From a virus, in IMG/VR virus record IMGVR_UViG_3300005613_000297, positions 1-30,231 of that record: DNA of 30,231 nucleotides; one strand, 5' to 3'. Position numbers and translations under genes: made by a program. Position 1 is the first letter of the stretch. Each line of letters begins with the position of its first letter. The notes under the pieces are model-generated. The model saw only the letters and a program-made list of their open reading frames with translations, was not told where the DNA came from and did not search any database. Below are positions 7,976-16,600 of the stretch, piece by piece.

Positions 7976-8736
7976 TGGCTGACTATGCGCGGCTGGAAGG
8001 CGTTCTGGCCGAGGTAGCTGTCGAGTCGTCCGAGTCGCGGCTTAGGATAGATGGTATCATGGCGGAGGTAGCTGTCGAGTCGTCCGAGTCGCGGCTTAGG
8101 ATAGATGGTATCATGGCGGAGGTAGCTGTCGAGTCGTCCGAGTCACGGATGAGAATCGAGGCTATCATGGTCGAGGCCGGTCTTTTCGGTCCGCTAACCG
8201 AACCGATAAACGGAGTCCCTTCCATGGCAATCGCAAGAGCACAAATCAATGTAGATATTTCTTCATTCGTTACGGCGGTCGATCCCGGTGACGGCGCGGT
8301 CGGTGGGTCGATTCAAAAATTCAAAGCCTGGCCGGTGGGCACAGCTACGCACCAAGCGGATCTGATGTACTACGCCGGACGCACCCTATCGACTGGCGCC
8401 AACGAAACGCTCGACCTCTACGGGACGCTTGAGGACCCCATCGGTGGCATTCTGAATTTCGCGGAGATCCGCGCAATTTGTATCCTCAACACGTCTACGA
8501 CATCCGGCGAAGATCTGCTAATTGGACCCGCTGCCGCAAATGGGTGGGGCGCTGGCGCCGGTGGTATCGTCAACGACGCGAGCGATCGTATTCGCGTACC
8601 AGCAGATTCTCCATTCGTTTGGATTAACCCCAATGGTGGGGCTGTAACAGCCGGCACTGCGGATCAATTTTACGTCGAGTCAGAAGGCGCGGCAGATATC
8701 ACTTACCGAATTCTAATCATCGGGGTATCTGCATAA
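7975..8736 (+). CDS. Virion protein with triple 18-aa helical repeat and beta C-terminus
   Basis: This 253-aa protein has two parts. Residues 12-65 are three 18-residue repeats of the type AEVAVESSESRLRIDGIM, predicted helical and suited to a coiled coil or trimerisation stalk. From about residue 83 (MAIARAQINVDISS) comes a beta-rich domain with LNFAEIRAICILN, DLLIGPAA and a terminal ITYRILIIGVSA. This pattern recurs in small phage head or tail accessory proteins. The internal ATG at 8223 could in principle express the C-terminal domain alone. The gene is coupled to both neighbours through TGATG and TAATG overlaps. Exact function is unknown; a decoration or neck-fibre role fits the position. 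Confidence 0.6.
   Translation: MADYARLEGVLAEVAVESSESRLRIDGIMAEVAVESSESRLRIDGIMAEVAVESSESRMRIEAIMVEAGLFGPLTEPINGVPSMAIARAQINVDISSFVTAVDPGDGAVGGSIQKFKAWPVGTATHQADLMYYAGRTLSTGANETLDLYGTLEDPIGGILNFAEIRAICILNTSTTSGEDLLIGPAAANGWGAGAGGIVNDASDRIRVPADSPFVWINPNGGAVTAGTADQFYVESEGAADITYRILIIGVSA
8008..8169 (+). repeat. Three 54-bp tandem repeats in coding sequence
   Basis: Units span 8008-8061, 8062-8115 and 8116-8169. Units 1 and 2 differ by a single base at the third position. Unit 3 matches for its first 29 bases and then diverges. The near identity, including silent positions, points to a recent in-frame duplication. Each unit encodes 18 residues, so the helical stalk can lengthen or shorten without a frameshift. 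Confidence 0.95.
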
Positions 8737-9485
8737 TGCCGATCAATCGCACTGAATACGCAGCCGGGTTTGAAATCCCTGATTTGATTCAGCGCGATCG
8801 GGCTGTCGTGCTTACGTGCCCCGTGTACAGAAACGGCGATCTTGTTGCTCCAACGTCCGGAACCGTCACCATTCTCAAGCCTGATAGCACCGAGCTGGTG
8901 GCTTCGACGGCAGTGGTTATATCCGGCGATGTGGCGCAGGTGAGCCTGACGACGTCCCCCTATGCGGCCGAGTCCTACCAAATGGGGTATCGTGCGATCT
9001 GGTCCCTCGTAATGCCTGACGGGAACACCCACGACTTCCGCAACGAGGTCGGCATCGTTCGCAACGCCGTTCATATGCCTGCAACAACGCGGGATCTTTT
9101 GAATCGGCATAGCGATTTAGATAGGCATCTGCGCGGCACCGGAGAGGCCTCTTGGCAGCGATGGATTGACGAATCATGGTACCAGCTTCAACGCTGGATG
9201 ATACGCAAAGGTAACCGACCAAACCTCATTATCCAGTCCACAGAGCTTAAGGATGTGCACGCGGTGTGGTGTCTGATGCTGGTTTTCCGGGACCTGGAGA
9301 CGGACGCCGATCCAGATGGTCGGTACGCAAGGCTTGCAGCGAGATACAAAATGGAGTTGGACGAGCTACAAGAACAGGTGCATTTTCAATACTCTACGAC
9401 TGATGAGCACATTCCAGACCAGAAGAAGAGAACCGGCGAACCAACAACCTTCTTAGCTGTTTCTGGTTATAGGGGCTGGCGTTAA
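8736..9485 (+). CDS. Putative head-tail connector (adaptor) protein
   Basis: This 249-aa protein has two parts. Residues 18-100 look like an Ig-like beta domain (VVLTCPVYRNGDLVAP, TVTILKPDSTELV, YRAIWSLVMPDGNTHDF). Residues 115-225 form a helical bundle (RDLLNRHSDLDRHL, WIDESWYQLQRWMI, ELKDVHAVWCLMLVFRDL, RLAARYKMELDEL). The helical part resembles gp6/gp15-like adaptor proteins that sit under the portal. An N-terminal Ig-type extension is less usual. It lies between the head cluster and the probable tail terminator, as expected for an adaptor. Start and stop are shared with neighbours by TAATG overlaps at 8734-8738 and 9483-9487. Confidence 0.6.
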   Translation: MPINRTEYAAGFEIPDLIQRDRAVVLTCPVYRNGDLVAPTSGTVTILKPDSTELVASTAVVISGDVAQVSLTTSPYAAESYQMGYRAIWSLVMPDGNTHDFRNEVGIVRNAVHMPATTRDLLNRHSDLDRHLRGTGEASWQRWIDESWYQLQRWMIRKGNRPNLIIQSTELKDVHAVWCLMLVFRDLETDADPDGRYARLAARYKMELDELQEQVHFQYSTTDEHIPDQKKRTGEPTTFLAVSGYRGWR

Positions 9486-9997
9486 TGGAGCGGCGCGGGT
9501 ATTTCCCTCATGAAATCCGCCAGCTAATCACATCGCGGATCGAGGCGCTTACTCCGTCCGACGGCTTCACGCCAGGACGATACGAAATAGGATACGCGCA
9601 TTCCGCCAATGATGCGTGGCGTGAGGCGCTTGAACCTCTGGTCCCAGAATGGGAACCATCGACCACCGCACATCTTGCGTTTTTTGTTGACGATCGAGAC
9701 ATTTACGATTCGGCGCAACACCGTTCTGGCCGCGAATGCCCGATGACGGTATCGAATTATGTGATACGCTTCCTATTCGAAATGCGTCCTAGGTACCTAG
9801 TAAATGATTGGGATGGGGCCGGAAAAGCAGCGGTTGATCTGTACCGGTGGCTAGTAGCCACAGACTGGACGGATGCTTGTAACATCCTCAGCACCTCGCG
9901 CCCGATCAACCGCGCCCCAATCGGAAGCGGCGAATGGCTGGCGGTTGAGATACGATTGGATGTAGAATTTCCCCTATCACTCGCTGAAGCACTTTAG
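9485..9997 (+). CDS. Putative tail terminator / tail completion protein
   Basis: This 170-aa protein is mixed alpha/beta: an N-terminal helix (FPHEIRQLITSRIEAL), several central strands (LAFFVDDRDIYD, NYVIRFLFEMRP), a helix (AGKAAVDLYRWLVATDW) and a final strand pair (WLAVEIRLDVEFPLSL). That order matches small tail terminator proteins, which cap the tail tube and join it to the head. It lies immediately before the major tail protein gene, where tail terminators are normally found. No catalytic motif is visible. The ATG overlaps the previous stop, and the stop is 11 bases before the tail-tube gene. Confidence 0.6.
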   Translation: MERRGYFPHEIRQLITSRIEALTPSDGFTPGRYEIGYAHSANDAWREALEPLVPEWEPSTTAHLAFFVDDRDIYDSAQHRSGRECPMTVSNYVIRFLFEMRPRYLVNDWDGAGKAAVDLYRWLVATDWTDACNILSTSRPINRAPIGSGEWLAVEIRLDVEFPLSLAEAL

Positions 9998-10008
9998 GAG
10001 TCAATATC

Positions 10009-10503
10009 ATGGCTGGAGTATTCACCTTAAAACACTGTTCCCTTGTGGGCCAAGACGCGACAGGTACACCGATCGATGTCAACCTCGCGCCCGGTCCCGG
10101 CGATTTTTCCATCAGCGGGCTTGAGCATAATCTTACGGAAGCGCTGCCCGTCTACAATCGTGGAACATATTATGAGGCTGTCGAGGGGTCCGATAAGGGT
10201 GTCGAATTTTCATTGACCGTTTACCATGAGGGCGCGCTCGTCGATGGCGGAACCGACACCGTCATGAATATGGTAATGAAGCAAGGCACCTTTTCAGCCG
10301 GCACCACGACTGACGCCGGCGGCGTCGTGTGGATGGTTGATATCGTTTTTACCGCCACGCGTTCCGGCGTGACGTCAACAATCACCCTGAATAATTGCCG
10401 CGTCATGGTATCGTACACTGAAGACGCTAACGGCAACCAGCTGCAAATTTCAGGCACCGCATACGGTACCGGAACAACTAGCCGGCCCGTCGTCATCGCC
10501 TAA
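10009..10503 (+). CDS. Major tail (tube) protein
   Basis: This 164-aa, beta-rich, Gly/Thr/Val-rich protein fits a tail tube subunit that polymerises around the tape measure. Strands such as FSISGLEHNLTEALPVYNRG, VEFSLTVYHEG, VVWMVDIVFTATR and CRVMVSYTEDANGNQLQISG suggest the tube beta-sandwich. It lies directly before a frameshifted chaperone pair and the tape measure, the diagnostic siphovirus order. A strong Shine-Dalgarno sequence (AGGAGT) precedes the ATG. No C-terminal Ig-like decoration domain is present. No sheath gene lies next to it, which argues against a contractile tail. Confidence 0.8.
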   Translation: MAGVFTLKHCSLVGQDATGTPIDVNLAPGPGDFSISGLEHNLTEALPVYNRGTYYEAVEGSDKGVEFSLTVYHEGALVDGGTDTVMNMVMKQGTFSAGTTTDAGGVVWMVDIVFTATRSGVTSTITLNNCRVMVSYTEDANGNQLQISGTAYGTGTTSRPVVIA

Positions 10504-10528
10504 CACCTAAATTGCAAGGAGCCCACCA

Positions 10529-10930
10529 ATGCAGTTATCACCGCTGAAGCTCGGGGATCGAGAGATACCCCTATCACTACCTTGCGCATCCGATCGGGTC
10601 GCGCTTTTTAAATCGTTTTCCGCCAATCAAGAAAAAGAAGCGGTTGTAACTCGTCTTTCCATGGCTGCCATTGGCTTGGCGTGGATGGCTGCGGGCAAGG
10701 TCGTGCCGCCTTGGCCGGGTGGGCTAGCTGAAAGCGGTTACGATCTTGTCCGCTTTGGCGAGGTGGTAGACGCGGCATTATCGGAAGAGGAAGACTTGAT
10801 TTCCATTTTCGCGGCGGCCGAATCAGTCGTTAGCGCGTGCATGGTCTCGATGATCCCCCGTCAAGATCGCGTGGAGGACGCCGGAGATTTTTTAGGTCAC
10901 CGGCCGGAAGTTGGGTTCGCGCCGGCATAG
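10529..10930 (+). CDS. Tail assembly chaperone, short form (gpG-like)
   Basis: This 133-aa protein lies between the tail tube gene and the tape measure and shows the hallmark of a tail assembly chaperone, a programmed frameshift near its 3' end. Its body is helical (YDLVRFGEVVDAALSEEEDLISIFAAAESVVSACM is split by acidic turns) with an N-terminal segment LSPLKLGDREIPLSLP. Such chaperones keep the tape measure soluble and recruit tube subunits, and they do not remain in the virion. AAGGAG precedes the ATG. The zero-frame product ends 12 codons after the slippery site with the tail GHRPEVGFAPA. Confidence 0.8.
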   Translation: MQLSPLKLGDREIPLSLPCASDRVALFKSFSANQEKEAVVTRLSMAAIGLAWMAAGKVVPPWPGGLAESGYDLVRFGEVVDAALSEEEDLISIFAAAESVVSACMVSMIPRQDRVEDAGDFLGHRPEVGFAPA

Positions 10931-11109
10931 AGATCGGTATTGAATACTATAGAGATCCATTTGCGTTCTTTGACCTAACGGAGCAACAGCAAGCTTTGCT
11001 GTTTGCTTATTCGAGACATGGATCAGCCAACCCCCAATCAAGCGAACCACCCAAAAATAAGGGTACCATGTCACCGGTAGACAAGGCTAAATACGTCTTC
11101 GGGGTGTAG
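10529..11109 (+). CDS. Tail assembly chaperone, -1 frameshift product (gpGT-like)
   Basis: A -1 slip at UUUUUUA (10888-10894) joins the first 122 codons of the chaperone to 71 codons in the other frame (10894-11109), giving a 193-aa protein. The extension begins RSPAGSWVRAG, is helical in its middle (DPFAFFDLTEQQQALLFAYS) and ends SPVDKAKYVFGV. The extension frame has no good independent start: its first ATG is at 10837, within the upstream gene and without a clear Shine-Dalgarno sequence. Known gpGT proteins use the extension to contact tube protein while the shared part binds the tape measure. A small neck-like gene follows one base after the stop. Confidence 0.82.
10888..10894 (+). other. 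Programmed -1 ribosomal frameshift site
   Basis: The heptamer T TTT TTA is in the correct phase (codons GAT TTT TTA) for a canonical X XXY YYZ slip. GGAGGA at 10873-10878 lies 9 bases upstream, the spacing at which an internal Shine-Dalgarno sequence stimulates -1 slippage, as in dnaX. Downstream, CCGGC (10900-10904) can pair with GCCGG (10921-10925), giving a short stem starting 5 bases after the heptamer. Confidence 0.85.
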
Positions 11110-11110
11110 C

Positions 11111-11689
11111 ATGGGATGGATGGACAGCGGTAATAGCGCGAAGTTCTGGAGGGCGCGTGAAGCGTTTGAGCGTTCCAATATCCAGAAAGCCAAGGCAAAG
11201 CTAGAGGAAATGCGCTCCGCTGGCGTTACCGCTTCCGCCATACCCGAGCGCATCAGGGCGCAAGCGGCAAGCGCAGGCATTGCCGGCCGGTGGATAGCCA
11301 GAATAAACAAGTTTGGTTTTCCCCATAAGAAGCACATAAACCCTAGTTGGGTCCAGATCGATCCGGCGCTCATGGAAAAATTCATTGAGCTGGCCGGCGC
11401 AGCGCACCCGGCGATTGTGGAGGCGTACGACAAATATCTTGGAAACCTTGCAAACACTGCGTTCATCAGATGGCCAGTTTATAGCGGGCTTTCCAAATCA
11501 ATGCTGGCTTTGGAGTATTCCATAGAGAGCGGTAATTTTGTGGGCTCCTTCGGCTCGACTGCTCCATATACCTTTTACATAGGTAAATATCACAAGCCAC
11601 CCCCACACCTTCATTTGATAGCTAGGCCCGGAAAGAGCGCGGCGCAGAAGATCGGCGAGCAAGCGATCGGCGTATTGGCGGGGAAATAG
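11111..11689 (+). CDS. Unknown tail-region protein, possibly neck/HK97 gp10-like
   Basis: This 192-aa protein is encoded between the frameshifted chaperone and the tape measure, where most siphoviruses have nothing. The N-terminal 75 residues are helical, basic and Ala-rich. The C-terminal half contains FIRWPVYSGLSKSMLALEYS, a strand-turn-strand GNFVGSFGSTAPYTFYI and a His-rich KYHKPPPHLHLIARPGK. The middle recalls gp10-like neck/tail completion proteins (a substrate-like TGxLRxS turn followed by a Y-containing strand), but the match is weak. It could instead be a small tail assembly factor. The ATG is one base after the chaperone-extension stop, and its own stop is one base before the tape measure ATG, so all three are likely co-translated. 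Confidence 0.6.
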   Translation: MGWMDSGNSAKFWRAREAFERSNIQKAKAKLEEMRSAGVTASAIPERIRAQAASAGIAGRWIARINKFGFPHKKHINPSWVQIDPALMEKFIELAGAAHPAIVEAYDKYLGNLANTAFIRWPVYSGLSKSMLALEYSIESGNFVGSFGSTAPYTFYIGKYHKPPPHLHLIARPGKSAAQKIGEQAIGVLAGK

Positions 11690-11690
11690 C

Positions 11691-13688
11691 ATGGCGTCAC
11701 AAGACTACTACCTCCGCATTATAGCGGACCTTAAAAAGTATCAGTCAGAGTTTGCGAAAATTCCAGGATACACCGACAAAAAAGCAGCAACGGCTGCGGC
11801 CGCTTTGGAGCGCCGATTAGCGAAAGCGCAAACGGCTTCCGCTGCGCTTGCAAAAAAAGCTGCAAGCGACTCAGCGAAAGCATGGTCCGGTAGCATGTTT
11901 TCGACATTCACCGATCTGAAAAGTGCTTTCGATACGCTCGGGTCAATAGGCGGAAAGGTCGTAGAGCAAATAAATGCGGTGCAGGAATACCGCATTTCTA
12001 TCGACCAGTTATCAACGAGAACTGGGGTAGCAACTGAGGTTCTTGGTGGCCTAAACGTTGCGGCGGAAAATGCCGGCATTTCGTTGGACGAGATCACCGG
12101 TTCGCTTTCAGATTTCCCCAAACGAATCGACGAAATGGCACGCGGTACCGGCGAAGCAAAGGTAGCGTTTGACCGGCTTGGGATTTCTGCTAGAAACACG
12201 GACGGCAGTATCCGGGATTCGAACGAGGTGTTTAAAGAAACGGTTGCTAAGCTACAGGGGATCGGCGACGCCGGGCAGAAAGCGGCCCTTGCGAACATCG
12301 CTTTCGGTGAGGCCGGCGGGAAGCTCATGGCGGTGCTTGGCGACAGGTCGCTAGATGATTTTGTTGAATATTCGAGAAAGTTCGGTATCGACGTTGGGCC
12401 AGAGGCAATAAAAAGATCGAAGGAATGGACGGCCGCAACGGCGGAGCTGAAACGGGTGTTTGAAGGCACCGGCGCAATGATAGTCGACGAGCTAGACTTG
12501 ACCGGAACTATCAGAAATTTCACGCTCGGCTTCGTGTATATGCGCGAGCTTGTATCTGGCTTTTTCGGCGACTGGATGGAGGGCATCAAGGCCACCGCTG
12601 ACGGGATGCGGTCACTCGTAACGCTGGATTTTGCTGCAATGGGACCGGCGTTTGAGCGATATAAAGCCGCGATGGCGGACGCCATAGACCCTAGCCAAGA
12701 GTTTGCTGACGCCAAGAAGGTTGCCGAAACATTTTGGGCGGGGCGCGGGCTGCTCGGTGATGATGCCGGCGACGGCAAAAGCGGGCCGCTGTTCGGCGAT
12801 CCAGACAAGCAAAAGAAGACTGCTATAACGGCTCTTCAAGATGTTTGGTATGAACAAGAAAACAAAATGGCGCAGGCTACGCGAGACTTTCAAAAGGCTC
12901 AACAAAACGTGATAGACCTAGCAAAGCAAGCTGGTATCGCGCTAGATGACGTGCTCGTCACCGATGCGTTACTGGCGCTTGAAGTTGGTTTCAAGAAGAC
13001 GACCGATCAAATAATCCGCGACGATATCGCCCGCATAGGCGGTGCAATTATGGACGTGTTTAAGTCCATTGATCAGCTTACAAGCCAGTTGTTTGAAAAC
13101 TCTACAAACAAGCGAAAAGAAAACATATCTGATTTGGAAGAACAGCTAAAAAGGGCGGAAGAAGCCGGCGATACAATGCGCATGCGTTCCATTGAAAACG
13201 AAATTAAAGCCGAGAAGGATAAACTTCGAAAAGTCGCCGCCGCGCAAAAAGCAATGGCAATAACAAACGCCATTTTGCAAGGTACACTCTCAACAATCGC
13301 CGCACTACAATACGGTCCGGCTTACGCTATAGTTGCTGGCGTAACGGCAGCGGCGGGGATCGCGGCTATAGCCGCAACGCCACCGCCAAAATTTCACCGG
13401 GGCGGAATGATCCAGCCTGACGAGGTAGACATTCGGGCCCAGCGCGGCGAGTTCGTTATGTCTAAACAGGGCGTTGCAGCTTACGGAGAACAGGCGTTAC
13501 GCGATATGAATGCGGGAATGGGTGGCGATCGCCCACTAGTCATTCAGCAGGTGTATGAGCATCGGGTATTGGGTGAGGTTATTCGGGATCATCTGAAGCT
13601 AGATACTCCGCTACGTCGTGCCGTGCGCTCCGACCGCACATACGGTAAAAACCGAACCAACGTAACCAAACATAAAGGCGGCCTGTAA
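11691..13688 (+). CDS. Tape measure protein
   Basis: This 665-aa protein sets tail length and travels through the tube during ejection. It is helical through most of its length, with Ala/Lys-rich coiled-coil regions at about 25-65 and 470-515. Residues 90-220 resemble the conserved tape-measure segment (STRTGVATEVLGGLNVAAENA, DFPKRIDEMARG, LGDRS). A hydrophobic stretch (about 521-563, INITNA-like helices then GPAYAIVAGVTAAAGIAAIA) could insert into membrane. A C-terminal FHRGGMIQPDEVDIRAQRGE module, common at tape-measure ends, follows. At roughly 1.5 Angstrom per residue the tail would be near 100 nm. The stop overlaps the next ATG (TAATG). Confidence 0.9.
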   Translation: MASQDYYLRIIADLKKYQSEFAKIPGYTDKKAATAAAALERRLAKAQTASAALAKKAASDSAKAWSGSMFSTFTDLKSAFDTLGSIGGKVVEQINAVQEYRISIDQLSTRTGVATEVLGGLNVAAENAGISLDEITGSLSDFPKRIDEMARGTGEAKVAFDRLGISARNTDGSIRDSNEVFKETVAKLQGIGDAGQKAALANIAFGEAGGKLMAVLGDRSLDDFVEYSRKFGIDVGPEAIKRSKEWTAATAELKRVFEGTGAMIVDELDLTGTIRNFTLGFVYMRELVSGFFGDWMEGIKATADGMRSLVTLDFAAMGPAFERYKAAMADAIDPSQEFADAKKVAETFWAGRGLLGDDAGDGKSGPLFGDPDKQKKTAITALQDVWYEQENKMAQATRDFQKAQQNVIDLAKQAGIALDDVLVTDALLALEVGFKKTTDQIIRDDIARIGGAIMDVFKSIDQLTSQLFENSTNKRKENISDLEEQLKRAEEAGDTMRMRSIENEIKAEKDKLRKVAAAQKAMAITNAILQGTLSTIAALQYGPAYAIVAGVTAAAGIAAIAATPPPKFHRGGMIQPDEVDIRAQRGEFVMSKQGVAAYGEQALRDMNAGMGGDRPLVIQQVYEHRVLGEVIRDHLKLDTPLRRAVRSDRTYGKNRTNVTKHKGGL

Positions 13689-16600
13689 TGGGAACCGGAA
13701 CCGAGCCAACTCTTTTTCGAGGGCTGTTGCTACACGATCAGAGAATCGATATCGGATCTGTGTGGGCCAGCCAATCCACATACGACACCGCCGGGTCAGT
13801 CGCTGGTATACCCGAGCCGTCAGCAGATACTGAAATGGTGCTTGAGGCTTCCGGGACTCAAACGGATAGCACTGCTATCGAGGTCCTGTCAATTAGCGGG
13901 GGTTTTGCAGAGCCGGGCGGTGGTGGTTTCGCATGGCGATACGAAGGCGATGCCCTATACAGGGGGCGAGATGTTCCGAATGTGATCACCGGCTTTGAGT
14001 TTGTGAGTTGGACAACAACTTCCGATGCCCATATAACGCCGCACGCCGTCACGCTGGCCGACGATACGGTAGTTGCGGTAACGGACGATACGTCAGTGAG
14101 TCGAGAGGTAAACGCGTGGATTAGGGCGACCGATGGGGCTTGGACAGACGTTGGAGCAATTCACACCGAAACGAATACAGATGTTTTGAGCCCTTGCCTC
14201 GTTCTGCTTCCAAGCGGGCGGATCTTGTGTTTTCATTTTGTGCACACATCGACGCGTACGCAAATTGCAATGAGGTACAGCGAAGATGCCGGGGTGACGT
14301 GGCAGCAAGGTTCTGCGTATGTCCTTCCGGACCCAATCTTACGATCGACCTATACGATAAAACGCTTTCGAGCAGCATACAAAGACGGACAGATCCTAAT
14401 GTTGCTCCACCTGCAAAGCGCGACACCACGTGATGTGTTTTTTCAATACGCAAGCGATAACCTGGGAGCATCTTTCGATTTGGTTACTTCGTTCGATGGT
14501 TCTACTATCGGCGAGAGATATGGCTACCCCGATATCGCTGTGGTCGGCGGTAAGTTTGTAGCGGCGGCGCTGGCGTTCGATGGGGCAAACGCTGGCGGCT
14601 GCAATGTGTGGCTATTAACATCAGCATATGAGCCTGTTCTGGCCGCTGACGCTATAACGGACTTGTCCCCAACGGAGGCGTTCACCGAAAGCACGTCGGG
14701 AACGTCTATTGACGTGGCAGATCTGGCGGTATGCGCAGACCAAGACGGCACGGTATACATCTTTACAAGGTATTCAACGGTAGCAACCTCCAATGGTGGA
14801 GGGATCTGTTACCGTTCTGAAAACGGTGGCACATCCTGGGAATCCATGGGTTCCGGCAATCCAGCAGGAACTTCAGATAATCTTGGTATGTGGTGGTATA
14901 ACGAGGACGCTTCGGATCAAATAGTGAACTTTTCGGTCACTCCGCAACGCGGGCGAATCGTTATGGTGCACAACTTTACCGGAACGCCAGATCTGCACGA
15001 TGATTCCTTCTGTGTGACGTACATCGGAGGATACACTCAAATAACAATGCCGAGCCTAGATAACTACGTCCGAGACATTGGACAGGTCAACTTCACCCAC
15101 AACTATCTTCCGTTTGACTTACCCGGTGATATCGACTGGACAAAAACGGCGGTCGGAACAACGTCCGAGTCGCTAACCGGGGGAGCCCTGGTTATAGGTT
15201 GCACTAGTCTCGGCGGGACGCTGTACTACGATCGCAACGTTCCGGGCACAATTGCCGAGGGAGTTATTGCGAAATTTGCGGCGGAAAGTGGCACCGCATT
15301 TCGCTTCTTTGTGCAACTAGCGGATGGGGTCAGTGACTATATGGTTGAGGTTCGCGTCACCGGCACAGATCTACTTCTAAGGGACGAACACGCTGGAACC
15401 ACGATCAACACGGTTGCCTATGACGGCAGCGCGGTTGAGGTTATCGTTGCGGTAGCAAACGATGATGTTGTTGCCGCGTGGAGGTATTTAAACACATCTG
15501 AGGATCGCCAGTTTGTAGAGCTTGGTAGTAGCGGAGTTCTGGCCGATGCTGGGGCTGGGCCGATCAACAACAATATATCCTTTGGCGTGGACGGATCGAC
15601 AGGTGAGGCGACGGTTTATCAGGTGCATGATGCTAGTGACGAGTATACCGGGTTACAGCTGGCGGGTGGCTTCACGAACCCAGATGATCTTTATGCTCGA
15701 ACCTTTGGCACAAATGCTGTTTCGATCACCGACGGTCTAAAAATCCGCGCAACGGACGGTCCTACATTTGAGGGGGACGAATGGACGATATCTTCGCGAA
15801 GCGACTACGCGCTAACCAACACCCTCCCAAACGTGCAGCCGTCACCGCGTAAACCTTGGCGCTCGGCTACCACGACGGCCGATATGATGATTGCGTTTGA
15901 TTTAAACGACGAATCGGCCACACCGGCAAATTCGTGGCTAGGCGACGGGTGGATCGCTGTGTACCTGCAAGGTATAAACTTCCGTGATTTCGTAATTCAA
16001 ACCTCAGATAACACCCCTACATGGGGCGACGTCGCATCCGTTGATGCCTCGGTTGCCGTCAGTTACCAGCGCTTCGGAAACACCCTTCAGCCAGATACGG
16101 CAGCAACGAGCGGTATTTATTTACAGCGAAACGAACTATCCGGCGGATGGTTCGAGTTTCAAGGCGGACAATTACGCAAGATTACCGGGAACACCGAGGG
16201 AGCTTGGGTGAATTCCGGAGTTTCGTCAGGTGTTCCTGCCGGAAAATATCCAACGATTTTTCTGGATGGTGTCACGGGCGCGGAGGGAACTGGCACGGCC
16301 AGCGGTCGGATTTGGTTTCCGTCTGTTTGCGCTGTGATACCAGTGCCTTTCAGTGAGGCGATACGGCAGGGCATACGCTTAAAGCTCCGGCCTAGCGGCA
16401 CATCTCAGGCGCCTGCGGATGGATACTACGAAATAGGTCAATGCGTGATCGGCACCGTCGCGGCTTTCGGATGGGATTACGAGGAAAGTAGAGGGAGAAC
16501 CTACACACCGAATGTCGAGGTCACCACGCTGCGGGACGGCTCAAGGTTCTCTCGCGTGTTGGGCCCGGGTAGAAAACGTGTTGAATTTTCGTGGCCGAAT

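Noticed and set aside
11741-12808. A 355-aa open frame antisense to the tape measure gene
   Set aside because: Ser/Ala/Pro-rich composition is the mirror of the tape measure codon pattern; there is no Shine-Dalgarno sequence and it lies wholly within a well-supported gene.
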